Below are positions 57,640 through 64,000 of a stretch of DNA of 64,000 nucleotides, one piece after another. Below the pieces are notes generated by a model that saw nothing but the letters and a program-made list of their open reading frames with translations, had not been told where the DNA came from and did not search any database. Position 1 is the first letter of the stretch; the number at the start of each line of letters is the position of its first letter. The stretch is from NCBI RefSeq assembly GCF_028583545.1, contig NZ_CP087106.1:992001-1056000 (forward strand), in the 5' to 3' direction. Both the position numbers and the translations under genes were made by a program. Source of the DNA: Methylobacterium sp. NMS14P (GTDB lineage Bacteria; Pseudomonadota; Alphaproteobacteria; Rhizobiales; Beijerinckiaceae).

Positions 57640-59640
57640 ATGAACGGCACCTTCTCGGATGCGTGCGGCGTCGTCGCCGCGACGCTGCTCGGCATCCCCC
57701 TCGTTCTCCTCCCGGGCTACGCCCTGGGCGGGCTGACCGGCATCCTCGGGTTCCGCACGCTTGCGCCCGGCGACCGTCTCCTGTGCGCAGCGCTCCTCGG
57801 GATCGGGCTCCTGCCCGCCCTCGAAAGCCTGCTGATCCAGGCGGGCGGCGTCCCGGTCGCGGCCCTCGCGACCGGCACCGCGGGGCTCGTCGCGCTGCGG
57901 CCGGCCCTGCGGAGCCTGCGCGAGTCCCTCGACCGGGCGGCGCTCGCCCTCGCGCTTCTCTGGCTCGGCGTCGTGGCCTACGCGCTGATCGACGTCGACA
58001 CCGGCGCCGCCCTCTACCGGCCCGTGACGGTCATCGATCTCGTCAAGCACGCCGCCCTGACCCGCGCGATCGTGGAGCACGGGCTGCCGCCGGTGGATCC
58101 GTTCTTCGCCCGGCCCGAGCGGGCGGGCTACTACTACGGCTTCTACACGCTCACCGCCCTGGTCGACTGGGCGGGCGGCCGGCTGGTCGACGGCCGAACC
58201 GCCTTCGCGGGCCTGGCCTTCTGGACCGGCCTCGCGCTCCTCGGCCTGCTCGACCGGCTCCTCGCCGCGACCGGCCTCGTCGCGGACGCCGTGCCCCGGC
58301 ACGTGCGCCGCGCGGTGCTGCTGCTGCTGCCGGCCGGAAGCCTCGACATCCTGCTGGTCCTCGCCGACCGGGCGACCTCCGGGAGCTGGCTGCCGATCCC
58401 GGAATGGCTGAACGAGCAGGTTCTGAACTGGCCCGCCTCGCTGGTCTGGGTGCCGCACCACGTCGCCGGCGCCCTGGCCGGGTGGCTCGGTCTCGTGGCC
58501 CTGGCCGAGGTCGCGGACCGGACGCGGCCGGACCGGCGCGCGGAGGCGGCGGCGATCGGCGTCGCGGCGCTGGCCTTCGCGGCCTGCGCGGGTCTGTCCG
58601 TCTGGGTCTGCCTCGGCACGGCGTGTGCGGCTGGCGCCTGGCTGGTGCTGCTCGGCCTGGAGCGCCGCTGGCGCGCCGCGGCCCGGCTGTCCGTTGCCGG
58701 CCTGCTCAGCGCCGCGCTGGCCACCCCCTACCTGCTGAGCGTCCTGGCCAACCGGACCGACGGCGGCGCGCCGATCCGGTTCTCGATCCGGCGATTCGGA
58801 CCACTCGACGGCCTCGCCGACGAGCCGGCCCTGAGCGCGCTCCGCCTGATCCTCCTGCCCCTGAACTACTACACGGCCCTGGGCGTCTGCGCCGCCGGTG
58901 CGCTGCTGTTCTGGCGCCTCGTGCCCCGCCGCCAGGCCCATGGCCGTGAGGCCGGACGGCTGCTCACCCTCTGCGCGGCGGCGAGCCTGCTCCTCGGCGG
59001 CGTCCTGCGCTCGGCGATCCTCAACAACGATCTCGGCGCGCGCGTGGTCCTGCTCGCGCAGGTCGCGACCCTGGTCTGGACCGTGGTCGCCCTGACCCGC
59101 CTCAGCGAGGCGCGGCGGCTCCGGTTTCCCGGGCTCCTCGCCGCGCTGCTGATCCTCGGTTACGCGACGACCCTCTACGGCTTCGTCGGGATGCGCGCCT
59201 ATCCGGCCTCCGACCGGCCCGCCTTCGCCCGCCTCGCCGGCCGTCCCGATATCGACCGGGCGTTGCGCGCGGCCTACGCCTGGGCCGGCACGCACCTGCC
59301 CCGGGACCTGGTGCTGCAGCAATCGCCTCTGCCGCGGCGGGTGTTCGATTTCGGGCTCTACGGTCTGCAGCCGACGGGGGTGGCCGACGCGGAGGCGCGG
59401 CTGTTCGGCGCCCCGCCGGAGGCCGTGGCCGCGCGGCTGGCCGGCGTCGCGCCGATCTTCCGCGACCGCCTGGACGGCCCCGCGGTGCGGCGGCGGGCCG
59501 AGGCGGCCGGGATCGGCGCCCTGGTCGTGACCGCGCAGGACGCCCCCTGGAGCAGCCCGGATTCCTGGGTCTGGCGCAGCCCCGCGGTCTACGCCGATCC
59601 GCTCGTCCGGATCCTGCGGGTCGAGGATCTCCATGACTGA
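57640..59640 (+). CDS. Polytopic membrane protein, GT-C glycosyltransferase-like
   Basis: A 666-aa protein with about twelve hydrophobic segments and a C-terminal soluble part (about 560-666). A loop near residue 150 reads HGLPPVDPFFARPERAGYYY, similar to the Asp-containing first loop of lipid-dependent GT-C glycosyltransferases. The ATG at 57640 is the first start that keeps the first membrane segment; longer upstream frames cross the rpsO promoter. Its last 8 bp overlap the next gene, so the two are co-translated. Sugar and acceptor are unknown. Confidence 0.7.
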   Translation: MNGTFSDACGVVAATLLGIPLVLLPGYALGGLTGILGFRTLAPGDRLLCAALLGIGLLPALESLLIQAGGVPVAALATGTAGLVALRPALRSLRESLDRAALALALLWLGVVAYALIDVDTGAALYRPVTVIDLVKHAALTRAIVEHGLPPVDPFFARPERAGYYYGFYTLTALVDWAGGRLVDGRTAFAGLAFWTGLALLGLLDRLLAATGLVADAVPRHVRRAVLLLLPAGSLDILLVLADRATSGSWLPIPEWLNEQVLNWPASLVWVPHHVAGALAGWLGLVALAEVADRTRPDRRAEAAAIGVAALAFAACAGLSVWVCLGTACAAGAWLVLLGLERRWRAAARLSVAGLLSAALATPYLLSVLANRTDGGAPIRFSIRRFGPLDGLADEPALSALRLILLPLNYYTALGVCAAGALLFWRLVPRRQAHGREAGRLLTLCAAASLLLGGVLRSAILNNDLGARVVLLAQVATLVWTVVALTRLSEARRLRFPGLLAALLILGYATTLYGFVGMRAYPASDRPAFARLAGRPDIDRALRAAYAWAGTHLPRDLVLQQSPLPRRVFDFGLYGLQPTGVADAEARLFGAPPEAVAARLAGVAPIFRDRLDGPAVRRRAEAAGIGALVVTAQDAPWSSPDSWVWRSPAVYADPLVRILRVEDLHD

Positions 59641-60313
59641 GGCCGGTCCCACGACACCCGCCCGCCGGCGCGCCGGGCAGGCCCTGCGCTGGCTCTGCGC
59701 CCAGGCGCTGCTGCAGGCCGGCGCGATCGTCTTCGGCCTCGCGAGCTTCGTGCTGCTGTTCCAGACCGATCTCTGGTCGGGTGTGACGATCCTGTTCTAC
59801 CGCGGCCTGATCCTGCTCGCGGTCGCCTTCCTGCTGACCCTGGCGGTCACGGCGGCCCTGGCCGGACTCGGCCGACCCTGGGGGCTGCGCCGGCGGGACG
59901 CCCTCGGCGCCTGCGTCCTGTCGCTGTCCCTCAACCTGAGCGCCTTCGTGATCCTGCCGGTGACGGTCGACCGGTCGATCAGCGTGTTCCTGCTCGGTCA
60001 GATGGCCGCCCAACCCGGGGAGCGCTTCACCCCGGAGCGGGCGCGGGCCGTGTTCGAGCGGGTCTATCTCGGCGAGTTCCGGCAGATGGAGCGGCGCTTG
60101 GCCGAGCAGCAGGCCTCCGGCAACGTCGCGCGGGCGGGTGACGGCTACGTCATCACCCCGCAGGGCAGCGCCTTCATCCGCTTCTGCGGCCTCGTCGCTC
60201 GGGCGTTCCGGACCGACACCCGGATGATCGGCGGCCCGGCCACCGCACCGCCTCCGCCCGGCGCGGGCGTTCCCGGTGCGCCCGACGGGGCCGCCGGCGC
60301 GCTGCGGCGATAA
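59633..60313 (+). CDS. Hypothetical membrane protein, partner of the GT-C-like gene
   Basis: A 226-aa protein with three membrane segments in the first 110 residues (CAQALLQAGAIVFGLASFVL; FYRGLILLAVAFLLTLAVTA; LSLSLNLSAFVILPVTVDRS) and a soluble C-terminal half (RFTPERARAVFERVYLGEFR, then DGYVITPQGSAFIRFCGLVA) ending in a Pro-rich tail. The coupling to the GT-C-like gene (8-bp overlap) suggests a joint complex in envelope polysaccharide or lipid modification. No family is recognised. Confidence 0.65.
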   Translation: MTEAGPTTPARRRAGQALRWLCAQALLQAGAIVFGLASFVLLFQTDLWSGVTILFYRGLILLAVAFLLTLAVTAALAGLGRPWGLRRRDALGACVLSLSLNLSAFVILPVTVDRSISVFLLGQMAAQPGERFTPERARAVFERVYLGEFRQMERRLAEQQASGNVARAGDGYVITPQGSAFIRFCGLVARAFRTDTRMIGGPATAPPPPGAGVPGAPDGAAGALRR

Positions 60314-60438
60314 GCTGTATCCGCTCGCGGCCGGACCGGGAGCGTGGCAGTAGGGGACGGCCAGTACGATTCCGCGGATGACGTCCTCCGGGCATGGGAT
60401 ATGCCGGGTGACGATCCGGGCGAGGGGAAACGGACGCG

Positions 60439-61827
60439 ATGGCGGAGTCCGCGGTGACCACGGGTGAACGGGCGGGGGCGGGGCGCGACCTCGCCCGGAG
60501 TCTCACCGCGCCGGGGCTCGTCGCCATCGGCCTCGGCGCCACGATCGGCGCCGGCATCTTCGTGCTCACCGGAACAGCGGCGGCGCAGTACGCGGGCCCG
60601 GCGCTCAGCCTCTCCTTCGTGATCGGCGGCATCGCCTGCGGTCTCGTCGGCCTGTGCTACGCCGAGTTGGCCGCCATGATCCCGGAGGCGGGATCCACCT
60701 ACACCTACACCCGCGCCAGCCTCGGGCGTTTCCCCGCCTGGATCATCGGCTGGGACCTCGTCCTGGAATTCGCCGTGGCGGCGGCGACCGTGGCGGTGGG
60801 CTGGTCGGGCTACGCGCAGTCCCTCGCGGCGGAGTTCGGCCTGCATCTGCCTCCGGCCCTGGCCGGGGCGCCCGGGGACGGCGGCCTCGTCAACCTGCCG
60901 GCGGCCGGGATCGTGCTGCTGCTCAGCACCCTGCTGATGCGGGCCACCCGGGAGGCCTCCCTGATCAACGGGCTGCTGGTCGCCTGCAAGGTCGCGATCA
61001 TCCTGGCCTTCGTGGGCGTCGGCGCGGCCCATCTCCGGCCGGAACTCTGGCACCCCTTCGTGCCGGAGAATGCCGGGACCTTCGGCGCCTACGGCTGGAG
61101 CGGCGTGTTCCGCGGCGCCGCGGTGGTGTTCTTCGCCTTCGTGGGCTTCGAGACCGTGGCGACGGCCGCGGGCGAGTGTCGGGCACCGCAGCGCGACGCG
61201 CCGGTGGGCCTGATCGGGTCTCTGCTGATCACCACGATCCTGTACGTCGCGATGGCGGCCGTCCTCACCGGCCTCGTGCCCTACCGCGACCTGGGCGTCG
61301 CCGACCCGGTGGCCAAGGCGGTCGACGTGATGGGCCTGCCGGGCTTCTCGACGATCATCAAGGTCGGCGCCCTGATCGGCCTGACCACCTCGGCGCTGAC
61401 CGCCCTCTACGGGCAGAGCCGGATCTTCTTCGCCATCGCCCGCGACGGGCTCCTCCCGGGGATCTTCTGCCGGGTCCATCCGGTGACGCGGGTGCCCGTG
61501 GCGAGCCAGCTGGTGATCGGCCTGTTCACGGCGGCCGTGGCGGGCCTCGTGCCCATCGACGTGCTGGGCGAGATCGTCAGCATCGGCACGCTCCTGGCGT
61601 TCTGCCTCGTCTGCGCGACGGTGCTGATCCTGCGCCGGACCGATCCGGACCGGGCGCGCCCGTTCCGCGTGCCGGCGGTGACGCTCACGGCGGGGCTCGG
61701 GATCCTGTCCTGCGTCACGCTGATGGCCTCGCTCCCAGCCGACACATGGATCCGCCTCGCGATCTGGCTGGCGATCGGCCTCGCGATCTACGCCGGCTAC
61801 GGCCGGCGGCACGGTCGGCTCAGCTGA
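60439..61827 (+). CDS. APC family amino acid permease (cationic amino acid transporter type)
   Basis: A 462-aa transporter with about 12 membrane segments. GLVAIGLGATIGAGIFVLTG near residue 25 is the conserved APC motif, ELAAMIPEAGSTYTYTRASL follows, and FFAFVGFETVATAAGECRAP is typical of the CAT/YfnA subgroup that carries lysine, arginine and related substrates. The ATG at 60439 is the first in frame. The stop lies 8 bp inside the convergent flgC gene. The exact substrate is uncertain. Confidence 0.88.
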   Translation: MAESAVTTGERAGAGRDLARSLTAPGLVAIGLGATIGAGIFVLTGTAAAQYAGPALSLSFVIGGIACGLVGLCYAELAAMIPEAGSTYTYTRASLGRFPAWIIGWDLVLEFAVAAATVAVGWSGYAQSLAAEFGLHLPPALAGAPGDGGLVNLPAAGIVLLLSTLLMRATREASLINGLLVACKVAIILAFVGVGAAHLRPELWHPFVPENAGTFGAYGWSGVFRGAAVVFFAFVGFETVATAAGECRAPQRDAPVGLIGSLLITTILYVAMAAVLTGLVPYRDLGVADPVAKAVDVMGLPGFSTIIKVGALIGLTTSALTALYGQSRIFFAIARDGLLPGIFCRVHPVTRVPVASQLVIGLFTAAVAGLVPIDVLGEIVSIGTLLAFCLVCATVLILRRTDPDRARPFRVPAVTLTAGLGILSCVTLMASLPADTWIRLAIWLAIGLAIYAGYGRRHGRLS

Positions 61828-62230
61828 TCAGGTTGATGGTGGCCTGCGCGAGCGTCTTGATCGAGGCCGAGGCGCTCAGGCTCAATTCGTAGTTCCGGAC
61901 CACCCGCTGCAGGTCGGCCGATTCGACCGCGACGTTGACGTTCGGCAGACGGACGTAGCCGGTCGAGTCGGCCCCGGGACTGGTCGGATCGTAGCGGGTG
62001 CGGAAGCCGGTGGTGTCGCGGGCGATCCGGCCGACCGGGTCGCGGGGGCTGTCGGCCGCCACCGGGGCGAACACCGCGATCTTGCGGGCGTAGGGGGCAC
62101 CGCCCGGGGTGGTCGGGACCGAATCGGCGTTGGCGAGGTTCTCGGAGATCGCGCGGATCCGCCCGCTCTGCACCTGCCGGCCGGCGGCCAGGGCGCCGGC
62201 GGCCGAGTTGAGGGCGCTGGTGTCCGGCAT
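61820..62230 (-). CDS. Flagellar basal-body rod protein FlgC-like
   Basis: A 136-aa proximal-rod protein: SGRIRAISENLANADSVPTT near the N-terminus with the ISENLAN signature, YARKIAVFAPV, then STGYVRLPNVNVAVESADLQ and YELSLSASASIKTLAQ at the C-terminus, all characteristic of FlgC. No other flagellar gene is in the window, so this is an isolated copy rather than part of the fla operon. It could be the only copy, a paralog, or inactive. It overlaps the permease 3' end by 8 bp. Confidence 0.8.
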   Translation of the reverse strand: MPDTSALNSAAGALAAGRQVQSGRIRAISENLANADSVPTTPGGAPYARKIAVFAPVAADSPRDPVGRIARDTTGFRTRYDPTSPGADSTGYVRLPNVNVAVESADLQRVVRNYELSLSASASIKTLAQATINLIS

Positions 62231-62292
62231 GCGCGGGCCCTGTCGACGGCGAGGATCTGACCGAGTCCTTGCCGAACAGCCTTAACCGAGGG

Positions 62293-63153
62293 TTAAGACG
62301 CCCGCGCGGAGAGGCTCAGCGCGTCCCTGAGATCCTGGCCGTCGGTGAGGCGCAGGCCGCGGCGGCGGAGCCCGGCCAGCAGCGCGCGGTCGGGGAACGG
62401 GCAGTACGGCAGAACCGGCGCGGTCCGCCCCTCCGGCAGCGTGCCGGTCCGCGCGACCTCGTCGAGCAGCCGGTCGAGCATCGCGCGCCCGTGGGCGTGG
62501 AGCGCCACCGAGGCCCGGGTCGCGGTGGTGCCCTCGGGCAGCGCCACCGCTTCCTGAGCGAGGATCGCGCCGGTGTCGATGGCGGCGGCCAGCCGGTGCA
62601 GGGTCATGCCGAACTGCCCGGGCCCGTCGGCCAGCGCGTGGATCGTCGGCACCGGGCCCCGGTGGCGCGGCAGCAGGCCGGGATGCCCGTTGATGCCGCC
62701 GAGCCGCGCCAGGCCGATGATCTCGGGCCTCAGGATCTGGTCGAAATGGTAGGTGAGGATCAGGTCCGGTGCCGCGTCCCGCAGTGCCCGCGCGACCTCC
62801 GGGCCGTTGACGTCGTCGACCGTCAGGGTCGGGATGCCGAGGCGGCGGCACAGGGTCCTGAGCGGCGTCGCCTCCGGCGCGTCGCCGCTTCCGGACGCCG
62901 CCTGGGTCAGGGGCGCCAGGGGCCGCAGCAGGTCCGGGAGGCCGAAATTGACCGCGAGGTAGGGCAGGATCCCGGCGCCCGAGCGCGCGAGGTGGCGCCG
63001 GATCTGCCCCGTGAGGCCGCCGCTCGACGGCCGCTCGGCGTTCGAGAGCCCCACCAGCGCGACGTCGCCGCGGAGATCGGCGACGAGCCGGCGCACCGTG
63101 CGGGCGTTCGGCAGCGCCTCCAGGACGAACAGCGCGATCCTCGGCCGCGCCAT
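62293..63153 (-). CDS. Formyltransferase family protein
   Basis: A 286-aa protein of the formyl transferase N-domain fold, which uses 10-formyltetrahydrofolate. The motif GGINGHPGLLPRHRGPVPTI contains the Asn-X-His that binds the formyl group, and LTYHFDQILRPEIIG and TGAILAQEAVAL are typical of methionyl-tRNA and UDP-sugar N-formyltransferases. It lacks a C-terminal tRNA-binding domain, so amino-sugar formylation is more likely than Fmt. The ATG overlaps the SDR stop by one base, so the genes are coupled. Confidence 0.82.
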   Translation of the reverse strand: MARPRIALFVLEALPNARTVRRLVADLRGDVALVGLSNAERPSSGGLTGQIRRHLARSGAGILPYLAVNFGLPDLLRPLAPLTQAASGSGDAPEATPLRTLCRRLGIPTLTVDDVNGPEVARALRDAAPDLILTYHFDQILRPEIIGLARLGGINGHPGLLPRHRGPVPTIHALADGPGQFGMTLHRLAAAIDTGAILAQEAVALPEGTTATRASVALHAHGRAMLDRLLDEVARTGTLPEGRTAPVLPYCPFPDRALLAGLRRRGLRLTDGQDLRDALSLSARAS

Positions 63154-63920
63154 CAGCGCCGCTTCCGGCGCTGGAACCGGAAGGCGTAGAGGCCGGCTTT
63201 GCGGACGCTCTCGGGCAGGAGCAGCACGGTGCGGGCGAGCGCCGTGAGGATGTACGGGAAGGCGATCACGTCGCGGTTGGCCGCGATGCCCTTGGCGATC
63301 CGCACGGCCGCCTCCTCGGCGCTGATTTCCAGCGGCCGCCAGCCCTTGAGCTCGCCGCCCATCGGCGTCTTCACGTAGCCCGGGGTGACGACGTTGACCT
63401 TCACGCCCCGGGGCGCGACCTTCTGGCGCAGGGCTAGGCCGTGTGCGACCAGGGCCGCCTTGGCGCCGCTATAGGCCGGCGCGTCCTGGAGCGGCGCGTA
63501 GGCCGCGAGCGACGACAGCAGCACGATCTGACCGTGCCCGCGCTGGAGCATCAGCGTCAGGGTCGGCAGGATCACGTTGAGCGTGCCGGTGTAGTTGATG
63601 TCGGCGGTCTCGAAGGCCACGTCCTCGGCCTCCACCTGCCCCTCCTGGTTGCCGCCGTTCACCGCCGCGTTGGCGATGACGAGGTCGAGGGGGCCCTCGG
63701 CGTCCGACCGGTGGACCAGCGCCGCGGTGGCGGCCCGGTCGCGGGTGTCGAGTCGGGCGGTCTCGACGGCGGCGCCGCCGGCGCGGCAGTCGCGGGCGAC
63801 GATCTCCAGCCGCTCGGCGTTGCGGCCGACCAGGATGAGGCTCGCGCCGGCTTGCGCGTAGTGGCGCGCCAGAGCGGCGCCGATGCCGCTCGACGCGCCG
63901 GTGATCAGAATGCGGGGCAT
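63153..63920 (-). CDS. SDR family oxidoreductase coupled to the formyltransferase
   Basis: A 255-aa classical SDR: TGASSGIG near residue 7, ANAAVN near 84, LLSSLAAYAP with the catalytic Ser near 140, YSGAK near 154 and VTPGYVKTPM. The C-terminal RFQRRKRR is strongly basic, possibly a membrane or acidic-polymer contact, and a hydrophobic patch (IAFPYILTALARTVLLLPES) precedes it. It is the upstream gene of a coupled pair with the formyltransferase, consistent with envelope polysaccharide or lipid modification. Confidence 0.82.
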   Translation of the reverse strand: MPRILITGASSGIGAALARHYAQAGASLILVGRNAERLEIVARDCRAGGAAVETARLDTRDRAATAALVHRSDAEGPLDLVIANAAVNGGNQEGQVEAEDVAFETADINYTGTLNVILPTLTLMLQRGHGQIVLLSSLAAYAPLQDAPAYSGAKAALVAHGLALRQKVAPRGVKVNVVTPGYVKTPMGGELKGWRPLEISAEEAAVRIAKGIAANRDVIAFPYILTALARTVLLLPESVRKAGLYAFRFQRRKRR

Positions 63921-64000
63921 GGGGCGGGTTACGCCGCCGCGCGGGGAAAGATCAAGGTCGGGAAAGGCTCACCGGCGGTGAAAGCCACTTCAAAGGCCGC

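Overview
The window is chromosomal DNA from a very GC-rich alphaproteobacterium. The gene order mdh-sucC-sucD-sucA-sucB-lpdA, an Irr-type iron operator, an EcfG-type sigma factor and the overall codon bias point to Hyphomicrobiales, most likely Methylobacterium or Methylorubrum. This placement is inferred from gene content; no rRNA is present. There is no CRISPR array, no insertion sequence and no recognisable prophage.

Layout. 0-3 kb (minus): a lipid A/Kdo operon (acyltransferase, waaA, lpxK running off the left edge). 3.2-5 kb: an iron-regulated VIT-family membrane protein under a two-armed ICE-like operator, a metallophosphoesterase and a 53-codon ORF. 5.3-20.7 kb is an accessory catabolic region. 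It holds two amidase-signature enzymes, a minus-strand unit of four closely packed genes (ThDP enzyme, penicillin-acylase-type Ntn hydrolase, MlrC-like M81 peptidase, M20 peptidase), a divergent solute-binding protein plus amidase pair, a sigma factor with a NepR-like N-terminus, and a cobalt-type nitrile hydratase (alpha, beta, activator). Together these could take nitriles to amides to acids and cleave N-acyl or peptide bonds. 20.7-30.2 kb: SDR, LplT-Aas-type phospholipid repair fusion, PBP1C, and a ParA-like ATPase with a membrane partner that looks like a plasmid-derived pair. 30.8-34.1 kb: MarC, a methyltransferase, glyoxalase II and a TetR regulator.

34.5-44.7 kb is the TCA block encoding malate dehydrogenase, succinyl-CoA synthetase and the complete 2-oxoglutarate dehydrogenase complex (E1, E2, E3), with a YciI-like protein and an SDR inserted. 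44.9-54.5 kb: a double-receiver protein, XerC, YnfA, RuvC, tRNA-Tyr, a DEAD/DEAH-type helicase with a small partner, a DUF3597 protein, an ankyrin protein, RidA plus a polyamine-type binding protein, and small stress membrane proteins. 54.6-57.3 kb: rpsO-pnp with a long intergenic hairpin and a strong terminator. 57.6-64 kb: a GT-C-like membrane protein pair, an amino acid permease, an isolated flgC, and a formyltransferase/SDR pair.

The most unusual points are the NepR-like/sigma fusion, the closely packed Ntn-hydrolase/M81/M20/ThDP operon opposite a transporter-less binding protein, the response regulator whose two receiver domains have complementary defects, the ICE-like operator, and a 92-bp palindromic repeat present at two loci 33 kb apart.
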